DNA of 64,000 bases from assembly GCA_019787685.1 (NCBI GenBank), contig JAHNUO010000038.1, positions 62,001-126,000 of the forward strand. Reading direction: 5' to 3'. Made by a program: the position numbers and the translations under genes. Position 1 is the stretch's first letter. Every line of letters starts with the position of its first letter. Source of the stretch: Chiua virens. Its lineage: Eukaryota; Basidiomycota; Agaricomycetes; Boletales; Boletaceae. Under the pieces are notes generated by a model. The model had not been told where the DNA came from, searched no databases, and saw only the letters and a program-made list of their open reading frames with translations. This document shows positions 1 through 10,310 of this stretch, piece after piece.

Positions 1-859
1 TATTACATTTCACTGATCTTTCTATCATATTCCTTACCATTCCATAAAATGTCATAAAACCCTTTACAATACCTTTACCCTTCTCTAATTCTTACTTTAC
101 TTAGAAATACCTTTTATATTTACTTGGTCCGTGCTCTCTTTCTGAAACCTATATAAGTAATTACAAACCATGTATTTACTTTAGTCTTGAAATCACTTTT
201 CATTCCTCATTCCTAGAATCGTCCGACAACTCCTACTTTACCAAGAAGACATAGGGATATTAAGTTCCTTTTGTTTTGGTTCTAACAGATACTCCCATGA
301 GTTGCTTTGTAGGGAGCAGGAATGGTTCTTTATCTGATCTCATCTAAGTTATTCACACAGCCCTATGGGCAAACCTGGACCTTGTTGACAGTGGTTGTAA
401 GGTTTAATGTGAGATGTATAATGATTGATGCAAAAAGAAAACAACTAAGGTGAGTAATAGTGTAGAAATTAGAAGAAAAAGAACCCAAAAATAGCCCTGT
501 TTGCATATGATCCTCACACTCCAGGTACATGCAAAGAGACTGGCACAACATCAGAACAAAAAAGAGAGAAAAAAAAGACTTGCCAACATTGCTCATCAAA
601 GCCATCACTGTCCAAGAAAACATCAGAAGAAGGAATGACACATAGAAGAGACAGAGAAAAAGACAACTTACCTGAGTTGTGTTACAATAGTTCCAGGTAG
701 GACCTAGTGTAGCTGCAAAAGCGCTGTAGGAGTCAATGACCCCTTGAGGTGAAAAACCCGTATTCCCGCTTTGTTTACAGGATGCCCGGACTGCCTATAT
801 CGATTGTCCTACCTGTCTGTCGTGGTCCCGTGTCCATCCGAGTGGATCCAACCCATATT
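1..859. other. AT-rich gene-free left margin
   Basis: I see no supportable gene here. The sequence is AT-rich with runs of A and T. The longest open frame, on the minus strand at 363-641, encodes a hydrophobic, low-complexity string typical of AT-rich noncoding DNA. No tRNA or splice-phase-consistent exon was found. The stretch is probably flanking sequence or old repeat debris next to the gypsy element that begins near 860. Confidence 0.6.
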
Positions 860-1440
860 TGTTACGATACCAACTTTTCCTTCTTTGACGACTCCAATGT
901 TCGACTTATTCTAAAGATACTCACCTCATGTCAAGGCTGTTCAAAGGATCATATCCGATTGGCTGCCACAATAACACAGCATCCATCAACACATGCCTCT
1001 TATCTATCCGTCTCCCTTATCACTGACTCATCACCAGCAGTGCAAGGCTATGCTCTTATCTATGACTCATACCGATTCACACCTTATCATCCAATAGGAT
1101 ACATCATGCTTATCTACGTAGTTCATACTCAGATTAGAACTCCAACATCCATGTAGTATATAAACCCCATGAATTTCAGCCAGAGAGCTCTAACAAAGTT
1201 CTCTTGGAGTTTTCGCCTCTTCACTAGACTGAACCCCCTCTCATCTCAACCACTACACTTTACAGTCTAGTCTTGTTCTAGGTTGTTTCATTAGAACTTT
1301 GTTGCCTTTCTTCGCCGTCGACACTACTGTCAAGTCCCTCGACCTTGTCGTAGCCGTCTTACCACTAAACAAGGAACAAGCGCCAGAAGTAAGTCGCAAC
1401 CTTTGAACGGAAGATTTTTGTTAGCTTCAAATAAGCCGCT
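860..1440 (+). repeat. 5' LTR of a Ty3/gypsy element (3' border uncertain)
   Basis: The LTR is taken to start with TGTTACGA at 860. A second, reversed copy of a related LTR at 7807-8038 begins with the same TGTTACGA, and homology stops exactly there. The two share a 17-base identical run (925-941 here, 7956-7972 in reverse) and further diverged similarity. A TATA-like box with a TATAAACCCC core lies near 1158-1167 and would start the element transcript. The LTR end and the tRNA primer-binding site could not be recognised, so the 3' limit is a guess bounded by the first leader frames. Confidence 0.55.
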
Positions 1441-1494
1441 CGAGACTCAAGGTCCACATAGCACACCAGCTAACAAGCGCACCCGTCGCTGATA

Positions 1495-1854
1495 TTGTCC
1501 TCTTTACTGAGACCACAAAAAATAGTGACCTCCCTCCCTCTCTCCATTGTCGCCGCCGCTCAAGAAGCGTTCCCGGGTCTAGAAGACTCACCTTACGTAC
1601 TTGACGCCGCCTATCTCGCTGAGGTAGTTGCCTTAGAGGATCTTGATCCCAAGGACAGGACAGACACAGAGATATTCCACGCCTTATTAGGCCATTTTAT
1701 AGGGGAAACTACTCCCTTATCCGACTACAAGTCAAACCGGTCCGACAGCCCAGAGTTAAGGTATCCAACCGAGGAAGTTGAGGTTAAGCGCGAATATTTT
1801 CCCACTCCCATTCCCGAAAGAGAACCTTCGCCATTCCCACCTGCTCCATTATGA
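1495..1854 (+). other. open frame in gypsy leader, no ATG
   Basis: A frame of about 119 codons stays open between the LTR and gag but has no ATG near its beginning. The translated product is proline- and acid-rich toward its end and matches no family I recognise. It could be the remnant of a leader protein of this element family, or chance. Its place on the element transcript, ahead of gag, is the only argument for keeping it. Confidence 0.2.
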
Positions 1855-2090
1855 GAGCCCTCTGAGGAAAGTTTAGGAGACCCAAATGACTGGCTCCCAC
1901 CTCGAGAGATAGAAAGGAGAAACACCAGGACAGAGATAGAAAGGAAAAGAATACTTAGGCGCTACAAAGCGAACCAAGTCCCTTCTCGCATCCGTCCTTA
2001 TTCACAATACGATAATCACAACTTCCCCTCCTTACGTCCTAGAAATACTCTTAGGATTCCTTCCAGATTTCTCTAAACAGAAATTCTTTT

Positions 2091-2336
2091 ATGTCTTGGG
2101 AACTCGTTGCAATCGCACTCATCATCTCCTGCACTCTCACTACATACTTTTTCGGCTACATCGCATTCTACCTTACAAACAAGGTACAAGAATCACAAAG
2201 GCCCATTTACGTCTCTATCAAACAACGAGACTACCCTTTCGCAGTCACCTTCGGTCTTTTCTCACCCTATGAAGAATATGGAACAGCCACCGCTAACGCT
2301 TGGGGAGCACCAGAACCAACTGCTGACGCTTGGTAA
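2091..2336 (+). CDS. small membrane-segment frame just upstream of gag
   Basis: This 81-codon frame begins with ATG and ends two bases before the gag ATG at 2339. Residues about 4-29 are strongly hydrophobic (a run like VAIALIISCTLTTYFFGYIA), which would form one transmembrane helix; the rest is polar with a Trp-containing tail. The near-abutting stop and start (2336 and 2339) could allow reinitiation on gag. No homologous family is recognised. A chance frame remains possible, although the position and the clear helix argue for a small accessory protein of the element. Confidence 0.35.
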   Translation: MSWELVAIALIISCTLTTYFFGYIAFYLTNKVQESQRPIYVSIKQRDYPFAVTFGLFSPYEEYGTATANAWGAPEPTADAW

Positions 2337-2338
2337 AT

Positions 2339-3322
2339 ATGTCATCACAAGATATCGCTGATGCGACCGTGGTCATGAATGACCCAAAAGAAAAAGATTC
2401 TGATTGGCTGCAAGCGGCCATATTGATTATCACACAAATGTCTGGGGCCGTTGCCACCCTACAAAACAAACCACAATCCACGGGAAAGGTTGAAATCTTC
2501 GCTGACCCTGGATCCTATGATGGAGAACCGGCCCGATTCGAAGAGTGGTGGGCTAAAATCAAAGGATGGATAGATGTCAACCAAAACACTATCACACCCG
2601 GCTCATACACTGCCATACTCGCCGTACTATCTCGTTTAAAAGGAAAACGCGCTTCGCAGTTTGCCGAAACTTGCTTAGCACAAGGAACCAACCTCACATG
2701 GGGACAATTGGTCATTGATGTAGAAGGGATGTTCCGCCAGAACAACAAGGTTGACTGGGCTCGCATGGAGCTAGAACATCTCGAACAAGGAAACATGCGG
2801 GTCGAAGACTTCCTAATTCAATGGGAAGCACTATGGCATCAAGCCAAAATAGACCCCTCACATGCCATAAGACTCCTCGAGGCAAACACAGCCCGAGGAT
2901 TAATACACCAAATCTTCAGGGATAGAACAAGAATCACCCTGCAAGAACCAATGTGGAATGATCCACTTGCACCCAAATATGAGGCGGATCGAAACAAGGC
3001 CGTGACGGCATACCTCGCCTTAATAAGACAGGCAGGAAATTCTTTGGAGCAACTCCAATACGTCCGTGGAGAAAGAACCAAAAGAAAGGATCCTAACGCA
3101 ATGGACATTGGCTCCACCTCACGATATGAAGTTGACGAAGATGGCTGGTTTACTGGCAAAGAAGTCAGGGCAGTTGGCCAAAAGAAGGTCAACCCCAACA
3201 ACAAGTGCTACAACTGTGGGAACACAGGACATGTTCCAAAAGACTGTCCCAAACCCAAAGTGCAGTGCCCCGACTGCAAATACTACGCCGGCAACCACAA
3301 AGCCACATGTGGGAAATCCTGA
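2339..3322 (+). CDS. gag: Gag polyprotein of Ty3/gypsy element
   Basis: The product is the structural protein that would pack element RNA into cytoplasmic virus-like particles. The frame is read from the ATG at 2339, giving 327 residues. The central part has the helical retrotransposon-gag character, with a tryptophan-rich segment (EEWWAKIKGWI) followed by a conserved region ending near MRVEDFLIQWEALW. Near the C-terminus is an intact CCHC zinc knuckle, CYNCGNTGHVPKDC, then a second Cys-rich stretch. No internal stop is present, in contrast to pol. Gag and pol are in different frames and separated by about 330 bases with stops, so expression of pol would need a mechanism not visible here, or the spacer is itself decayed. 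Confidence 0.8.
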   Translation: MSSQDIADATVVMNDPKEKDSDWLQAAILIITQMSGAVATLQNKPQSTGKVEIFADPGSYDGEPARFEEWWAKIKGWIDVNQNTITPGSYTAILAVLSRLKGKRASQFAETCLAQGTNLTWGQLVIDVEGMFRQNNKVDWARMELEHLEQGNMRVEDFLIQWEALWHQAKIDPSHAIRLLEANTARGLIHQIFRDRTRITLQEPMWNDPLAPKYEADRNKAVTAYLALIRQAGNSLEQLQYVRGERTKRKDPNAMDIGSTSRYEVDEDGWFTGKEVRAVGQKKVNPNNKCYNCGNTGHVPKDCPKPKVQCPDCKYYAGNHKATCGKS

Positions 3323-3651
3323 AAAGCGAGATCCACATCCCAACAAAAAGAAGCCCCTAAAGCTTCAACTTCTTCAGTACCAGATAAGGATCCCTTTGCA
3401 GCCATCCGCGGAATGAACCCTGAAGAAGTACAGGCATATTATTATGACAAATATGAAACCGAAAAGAAGGGAAAAGGCAAGGCGAACTGAGTAAACTGGG
3501 ATCTCACGTTCGCACTACCCTTCCAAAGTACTATGAAAACTCTGTCTCTTTAAAGTTTGATTTTAATTATTCTGAAATACCTCCCTGGCAAGAGGATAAA
3601 CTACCTAAATCACCAAAAACAACAGAAAACAAAAGCGTTGACAGCGCCTCT

Positions 3652-6209
3652 GTGGAGCGCAGCGGACATGATAGTTCCATGCTTAATTCTGTCACAAAAC
3701 AAATACCCGATGGGTCTTTCATTAGATCTACATTGGTAGAAAAAGAAATTCTATTACCAATTTTGGTATCCCCAGTAAACCAAATTGGTTATGTTGGAGC
3801 AAAAGCGCTTCTAGATAGTGGAGCTAATGCGATCTTCATACATGAAGATTATGTTGCTAAGCATAAACTTCCCACACACGCGCTGCCACATTCTATTCAA
3901 GTCTTCAACGTTGACGGAACCAAGAATCAAGCAGGTTCTATTACTCACGCCACACAAATCCTGATCAATTACAAAGGTCACAGGGAAATAGTGGATGCTG
4001 AAATTACCAACCTTGGAAAGAACGACCTTATCCTCGGATATACATGGTTAAAGCACCACAACCCCCATATAGATTGGTCCACAGGATCGGTTGTAATGCG
4101 GAGATGCCCGGAATCATGTCATTCTCAAGAAGAAGACAATTTCTTGGATTCCATAATCGCAGAAGAACTTAGATATGCAAACTCAATCGCAGAATCTTGT
4201 ATTTTTACCGCAAACATGGAAACTCCACCTTCTCCTCCTAAGGAATGCACTCTTGAAGAGATGGTCCCACAAGAATATATGAAATATGCTAAAGTATTTG
4301 GAAAGACAGAATCTGAAAGGATACCATTACACAAACCATGGGATCACAGCATTAACCTAAAAGAGTTGTTCATTCCCAAGAAGGGTCGCTTAATACCCCT
4401 CTCTGTCACAGAGCAAGAGGAGGTTTCCGCATTTATCGATGACCAATTAAAGAAAGGTTACATCAGACCCTCTAAGTCCGAACAAACATCTCCGGTCTTC
4501 TTTGTCCCAAAGAAAGATGGAAAGAAGCGTATGGTCCAGGATTACCGATACCTAAACAAACATACAAGCAAAAATAACTACCCCTTGCTGCTCATTTTGC
4601 AGCTTGTGGATAAACTGAAAGACGCTAAGCTATTTACTAAAATGGATCTCCGATGGGGATACAATAACGTACACATCAAAGAAGGCGATGAATGGAAAGC
4701 AGCCTTTGTCTGCCACCGAGGTTCCTTCGAACCCATTGTCATGTACTTTGGATTATGTAACTCCCCAGCAACATTTCAAACCATGATGAACGAAATCTTT
4801 GCCAACATGAACGGCGTTGTTGTCGTCTACATCAATGATCTTATGATATTCACTAACACTGATGATTATGAAACTCATGACAAAATCGTACTTGAAGTGC
4901 TTAAACGCCTCCAAGATAACGATCTCTATGTAAAACCAGAAAAGTGCTTTTTTCGCGTAAAAGAAGTGAACTTCCTCAGAATGATCGTGGGAACTGATGG
5001 GATTAAAATGGATAACGAAAAGACCAAAGCAGTAGCTGAATGGCCAACTCCCACATCAGTCAAACACATCAGAAGTTTCCTCAGACTTGCCAACTTCTAT
5101 CGCAGATTCATTAAAGATTATGGAAAAATAGCATGACCTTTACATGACCTTACTAAAAAGGATCAAAAATTTGAATGGACCTTCGCTTGCGACGAAGCAT
5201 TCACTATGCTTAAAAAGGCTTTCACGACAGCCCCTATTCTTGTTTACCCAGATCAGAATGCCAGATATCGCTTAGAATGCGATTCATCGGACTTCGCTAC
5301 AGGAGGAGTTCTCTCTTTAGAAAAAGAAGGACTTTGGCACCCTGTCGCTTATAATAGCCACTCTATGACCCCGGAAGAACGGAACTACCCGATTGCTGAC
5401 AAAGAAATGCTCTTGGTTATACGGTCTCTAGAACTATGGTGCCACTACCTTGAGGGTGCAAAACATAAATTCAAAATATGGAATGACCACCAAAACCTTA
5501 CGTGGTTTATGACATGCCAAGATCTTAACCGAAGACAAGCGAGATGGGCGCAATATCTCTCACACTTTAACTTCACTTGGCACCACAAGGCTGGAGTCAC
5601 TATGGGAAAAGCAGATGCCTTAAGTAGACGAGAAGATCACATGATCGGTATTGAAGATGATAACAAGGGAATCCTACTCATGGATCCTTCTAAAATAAGA
5701 TCAGCCGTCACTCTCCTATACAATGGTGATCAATTCCTATCAGACGTACAACATGAAACTATGAAATTATTACCTAATGCCATGAAACACCTATTATCTA
5801 TTGGATATAAAGTCGAGGATGCCTTCCTTAGAAAGGGGGATAGGATCTTCATTCCTGAGATTCTACGCACTAAATCCATAACTATGTTTCATGACACACC
5901 TGAAGCCGGACATCCCGGTTATGACAAAACTTTAGAACTTCTCTCACGAACTTACATTTGGCCTCAAATGAACGAAGAAGTCAAAAATTATGTCTCACAC
6001 TGTGAAAGATATGCTCGTTTCAAAGGTTCCAATCAAAAAACTGCAGGACTCCTACAACCCTTAGAAACACCGTCATTACCATGGGAAGATATCTCAGCAG
6101 ATTTTATCACAGATCTCCCACTTTCACACTCCTATGATTCTATTCTCACGGTTGTGGATCAATTCTCGAAAGAAGTCGAATTCATTCCCTGCCACAAAAC
6201 GTGCTCATC
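3652..6209 (+). pseudogene. pol: Pol polyprotein (PR-RT-RNaseH-INT), inactivated
   Basis: In one frame I read an aspartic protease (motif LLDSGANAIFI), reverse transcriptase, RNase H and the start of integrase. The frame is cut by TGA at 5134-5136, where related elements usually carry an arginine codon (CGA to TGA would explain it). The RT catalytic box reads YINDL instead of YIDDL/YVDDL, so the first aspartate of the metal-binding pair is asparagine. RNase H keeps its acidic residues (LECDSSDFA; ADKEM; NDHQNL). The integrase zinc finger has its histidines, but the last CxxC reads CERY, losing the final cysteine. The integrase core begins (SADFITDLP...TVVDQFSKE) and stops at the Tc1-like element. 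All three lesions fit C:G to T:A transitions. Confidence 0.85.
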
Positions 6210-6211
6210 TA

Positions 6212-6426
6212 CAGTGAGCAACAAAACTGATGCAATGTTTGTAGCATTTTGATTGAAGCATGAATATTGAGAGCCCTGTTGATGCTAGACCCCCTAACCT
6301 AGGTACCATTGGAAAGCCCTGATCAAGGGCTTTCCAATGGTATATGGGTTTATTATGTAATTCTTACTATATCGGGAAATATTTTGAAATTGATGTGAGG
6401 TACTCATTGTATCAGTTTTGTTGCTG
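6212..6426 (+). repeat. left 215-bp terminal inverted repeat of Tc1-like element
   Basis: The repeat begins CAGTGAGCAACAAAACTG and ends with an inverted copy of that tip (CAGTTTTGTTGCTG) at about 6413-6426. A 35-bp palindrome (CCATTGGAAAGCCCTGATCA and its mirror, about 6308-6342) sits in the middle. Compared with the right repeat I find one difference, a T for C inside the inner tip copy. Confidence 0.92.
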
Positions 6427-6444
6427 GTATAAGGGTATCACAAA

Positions 6445-7458
6445 TTAGTATGAAGTGTATCCTCCTTTGGCTTTGATGACCTCCTGAACTCTTCTAGGCA
6501 TGCTCTCAATCAATCTCTGACACTCCTCCACCCCAATCTTATACCATTCCACTTTAATCCTCTCCCAAAGTTCCAATATCCCCTTAGCTGGCTCAGGATA
6601 CTCTGCAAGTCTTCTTTTGAGGAGAAACCATAGATGTTCTATGGGATTAAGGTCTGGAGACTGAGCAGGCCATACCATGACCTCAAATTCATGGTCATCA
6701 AGCCACTCCCTAGCCTTCCTGCTGGTGTGCTTGGGGTCATTATCTTGCTAGAAGATAATGTCTTCTGGGGAAAATCCATAATCCACCAGAGTTTGTTGGA
6801 GTTCATCCTCCAAAATCTGCACATAGAGATCAGCATCCATCTTACCATCAATCTTGCAAGCCATTCCAACACCTTCCCAGGTCATACAGCCCCATAGCAT
6901 CACTGATCCTCCCCCAAACTTAACTGTTCTCTCCACAATCCTGTCACTAAGACCCTCTCCTGCCCTTTTCCATGCCCATTTCCTGCCATCTGACTCAATG
7001 CAATTAATTTTGGTCTCATCTGACCATATAACTCACTTCCAGTCCTCAACAGTCCAATGCTGATGGCTTAGAGCAAAGTCCATCCTTGCTCTCCTATGAC
7101 GCTGGGCAAGAAGAGGGCATTTTTGCTTCACTACAGCCTTCATACCAGCTTTCTTCAAGTGGTGGCAGATGGTCTGGGGGGAGATAGAATGGTTCTTCAC
7201 TTCTTGAAGTGTTTTGGTCACCTGAACTGCATTCTCAGCCTTCCCAGATCCAATGAAACGAATAGCATGACGTATATTGGTAGGAGAAATGATGGAAGGA
7301 CGACCACCAGAGGCTTTGGGTAGGTTGGGAAGATGTTTGGACCTGAGTCTACTAATAGTAGATTGGTTGAGACCAGTAGATTGAGCAATTTGATGGGTTG
7401 ATTGTCCCAATTCCAAGAGAGAGATAATATAATGAGTTTGGTCAACTGAAAGAGATTT
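6445..7458 (-). pseudogene. Tc1-family DD34E transposase with two in-frame stops
   Basis: Read on the minus strand, the protein starts at MKSLSVDQTHYIISLLELGQ (ATG near 7458; an upstream ATG at 7539 is also in frame). It opens with a helix-turn-helix DNA-binding region including GLNQSTISRL, then a GRP-type linker (SGGRPSI). The catalytic domain keeps all three acids: WSDETK, QDNDPKHTS and SPDLNPIEHLW, with 34 residues between the second Asp and the Glu, which is the DD34E class. The frame is closed by TGA near 7030, just before the first catalytic Asp, and by TAG near 6749, just before QDNDPKHTS. Apart from the stops the frame runs through to the C-terminus. Both stops fit C to T changes (CGA to TGA, CAG to TAG). 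Confidence 0.88.
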
Positions 7459-7589
7459 CATGATGGTGGTTGTGGACAAAGTGATAGTGTGTGTGTTTGT
7501 TTGTATCATGTTGAACTTATTACATGTCACATGATCCATTGCTTATGTAATAACCACTTGCAATATGCATTTTGAATACTTTAGAGTGT

Positions 7590-7804
7590 CAGCAACAAAA
7601 CTGATGCAATGAGTACCTCACATCAATTTCAAAATATTTCCCGATATAGTAAGAATTACATAATAAACCCATATACCATTGGAAAGCCCTTGATCAGGGC
7701 TTTCCAATGGTACCTAGGTTAGGGGGTCTAGCATCAACAGGGCTCTCAATATTCATGCTTCAATCAAAATGCTACAAACATTGCATCAGTTTTGTTGCTC
7801 ACTG
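7590..7804 (-). repeat. right 215-bp terminal inverted repeat of Tc1-like element
   Basis: This is the reverse complement of 6212-6426 with one mismatch over 215 bases. Read from 7804 inward it carries the same tip, the same central palindrome and the same inverted inner tip copy, ending at 7590. Confidence 0.92.
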
Positions 7805-7806
7805 TA

Positions 7807-8038
7807 AGAGATCCAGAGTTATATCTGGAGGAACAGAGAACGGAGCGGTATATGACAGTGGGTATGAGTCATGATGAGTCAGAAATGAAAGATAAGAGAG
7901 TGAGTCATGGATAAGGCTATGATGATGTGGGAGCCAATCAGATATGGTCCTGGGGACAGCCTTGACATGAGGCATGATCGTTCTTAGAAAAGATTGAAAG
8001 TATGATCCATATGAGGATGAAACATTGAGATCGTAACA
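7807..8038 (-). repeat. reversed LTR fragment of a related gypsy element
   Basis: On the minus strand this begins TGTTACGATCTC at 8038 and resembles the LTR that begins at 860, including a 17-base identical run and the following ATT/GATTGGCT segment. It is clearly diverged, so it comes from another element copy or subfamily. Its U3 start abuts copia coding sequence at 8039, and its other side is cut at the TA next to the Tc1-like element, so only about 232 bases remain. Confidence 0.7.
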
Positions 8039-10017
8039 GATGGTTTGTGCCAGATCTTCAATGCAGATCAGCATCTTCTTGGTCAGGTGAAGGCCACCAA
8101 TGGTCTCTACAAAACACAGAGCAATTACTCTGTGACCACAGCCACTGTGAAAGGAGATACACGGCTTACCATGGAGGAATTACATGCTTGCTTGTCCCAT
8201 ATCAGAGTTGGGACGATCCACAAGATGATGGCAAAAGGGATGATCACTGGCGTTATGTTGGACCCGGAGCACAGCACCATGGGCCAGTGCAGTGCTTGCG
8301 AGTATGGAAAGGCAACACATGCACCTATTGGGAAGCTTGATGACCAAGCTAAAGAAGGTCACTGGGTTGGTTTTGACGCTGAATCAACAGCTCACTAGAT
8401 TTATCTGCCTGATTGACACACTGTGATCGTGGAACACAACATTACTTTCCAGTGGAACAATCCGGTGTCAGTGCGGCTCAATACAGTTACTGGAATGGAT
8501 GTAAAACCCAACAGATCAGTAGCCAACATGCAACCTGCAGTTGTACCCCAAGGAAATCTAAACACCATGAATGCCACCATTGTTAGCCCTCCAAACAAAC
8601 CAATCCTGCAGCAATCTACTCATCAGCGAACAGAATCAACCTATATCCAAATGTTACGTCATGGAGATGGTACTCACAATGGAAAGGGCACAAAGGAATT
8701 CAGACCACAGTGGTAGAAGGTGTTGAGGGTAGAGCTGCTTCAACGGTGTGGGAATTAGACAACAAAGACACAGTGTTTGCACTCCTTACCAGAAACGTGG
8801 AAGCAGAAGGTCTTGAACCCACGACAATTGAGAAAGCTAAGATGTGACCAGACTGGCCGAAATGGGAGGAAGCAATTAATGCAGAGCTGAAGAGCCTTGA
8901 CAACGCACATACCTGGAATGTGGTCAAATATTCTAAAGACACCAACATCGTGAGCTGCAAGTGGGTCTTCAAGATTAAGAAGAACACTGCAGGCAAGATC
9001 AACAAGTACAAGGCTCGTTTAGTAGCTTGTGGTTTCACCCAACAATACGGCATCAATTACCTCGAAACCTACGCTCTGGTTGCATGGCTTGCCTCACTCC
9101 ATCTCATCCTTGCAATTGCAGTACATCACAACTGGGACATCGATGTATTTGATTTCCACAGTGCATTCCTCAACAGAAAACTTGATGATGACGAAGTCAT
9201 CTACATGGAACTTCTGCTGGGTATAGCAACCGGTTTGATGTCTGTGAAATTATACTTTGCAAGGATAGCATTGACGTACGGTTCTTGAGAGAGTGAAATA
9301 ATATGATTCTTTCAATCTTGTGTCACCTTCATCCCAAGTAACCAGCCAATTGGACCCAAGTCTGTGATCCGAAAGCACATCCCGATTTCGTCCTTGAATG
9401 CCTTAATAAGCTTAGGAGAACTCCCAGTAACAGTGCAATCATCCACATGGGAAGCTAGGATAAGGATGTGTTCAGTGGATTTATAAGTATCTTAGCAGTA
9501 CTAAGTCACTAGCGCTCACCTTCAGAACTCAGATGAAAGGTTTGGTCGGTTACGTCAATGCTGATGGTGCTACACAGGAGCACAGGTGCACTATCACAGG
9601 TTTCGCTTTTCTCATTGACAGGGGAGCAATCCTTTGGGGTTTGAAGAAACAAGAGCTCGTCACACTCTCCACAGCCAAATTGGAGTACGTTGCTGCTACT
9701 CATGCTGCAAAAGAAGCAATTTGGCTTCAACAACTCATTGATGAGATGTTTCACCCTCTTTCATGCCTGACAACGCTCTATGGCGACAACCAATCAGCTA
9801 TCGTGTTAACTTGCGACGGTAGCTATCACACATGTACGAAACATATTGATATTTGTTATCACTTTATTCATTTCAGTGTCGAGAACTGGTCTATTTCTTT
9901 TCTTTATTGCCCCTCAACAGATATGATTGCAGACACTCTTACTAAAGCATTACCAAGTATTAAAGCCAAACATTTCGCATTCGAACTAGGTTTACACCCG
10001 TCTGTTTGAGGAGGGAG
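8039..10017 (+). pseudogene. Ty1/copia polyprotein remnant, deleted and rearranged
   Basis: Starting at 8039 the plus strand encodes the pre-integrase domain (LHACLSHIRVGTIHKMM... CSACEYGKATHAPIG). It then jumps from about 8335 to post-integrase sequence (GHWVGFDAEST), so the integrase core is deleted. Stops occur at 8396 and shortly after, and the frame shifts near 8710. The RVT_2-type reverse transcriptase begins at about 8850 (WEEAINAELKSLDNAHTW, WVFKIKKN, DVFDFHSAFLN) and breaks near 9212, where the strand of coding changes. The Ty1-type RNase H resumes at about 9533 and ends at 10009 with the hallmark DTLTKALPSIKAKHF. A purine-rich tract (GAGGAGGGAG) precedes the 3' LTR. The 5' part of the element is missing. 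Confidence 0.85.
9212..9482 (-). pseudogene. inverted segment of copia reverse transcriptase
   Basis: Read on the minus strand, these roughly 270 bases continue the copia RT. They encode an ILILASHVDDCTVTGSS stretch, which contains the catalytic Asp-Asp pair, then TDLGPIGWLLGMKVTQD, one TGA stop, and NHIISLSQEPYVNAILAKYN. These are the parts expected between the plus-strand RT piece that ends at about 9211 and the RNase H piece that starts at about 9533. The segment has therefore been flipped in place, with some sequence lost at both joins. Confidence 0.78.
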
Positions 10018-10310
10018 TGTTGAATTATTGTTATTATTCTTTGTGTAGTCAAACAGACATGGACACGGACTCTTCTGGATTACATAATTCTCAGGTAGAT
10101 AAAGTGGATTCCAACACGTCTCTACCTCAGTCACAGACTCCATCCCATACTAAGGTGAGATCATCCCATTCATGCTTCATATATCATACTTACACTCTGT
10201 AGTACATTCTTACAGGTGTGCAATATACATATAGTCACAGACTCTGTCCCATACTGAGTACATTCTTACACAGTTGGTACTATAAGCCTTGTACAGAGCC
10301 TACAGCAACT
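10018..10310 (+). repeat. 3' LTR of the copia element (end uncertain)
   Basis: The LTR begins TGTTGAATTATTG directly after the polypurine tract at 10007-10017. It contains partial internal duplications: AGTCACAGACTC followed by CATCCCATACT near 10133, repeated with changes near 10235, and TACATTCTTACA near 10202 and 10259. The 3' end could not be set because no matching 5' LTR is present. Confidence 0.55.

Larger units (their letters stand above)
860..6211 (+). mobile_element. Ty3/gypsy LTR retrotransposon, 3' truncated and degenerate
   Basis: The order LTR, leader with small frames, gag with zinc knuckle, then protease, reverse transcriptase, RNase H and integrase is that of the Ty3/gypsy superfamily (Metaviridae). 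The element stops inside the integrase core, where the TA dinucleotide at 6210-6211 abuts a Tc1-like transposon. The rest of the integrase, any chromodomain and the 3' LTR are not found on the far side. Pol carries a premature stop and at least two changed catalytic or metal-binding residues, so this copy cannot move by itself. Confidence 0.9.
6212..7804 (-). mobile_element. Tc1/mariner-type DNA transposon, complete ends, inactive
   Basis: The element is bounded by TA on both sides (6210-6211 and 7805-7806), the usual target duplication of Tc1/mariner transposons. It is 1,593 bp long with 215-bp terminal inverted repeats that I can align with a single mismatch. The transposase lies on the minus strand between the repeats and is broken by two stop codons. 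The nearly identical repeats suggest a fairly recent insertion compared with the surrounding retroelements. The flanks do not rejoin into one sequence, which is discussed among the findings. Confidence 0.92.
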
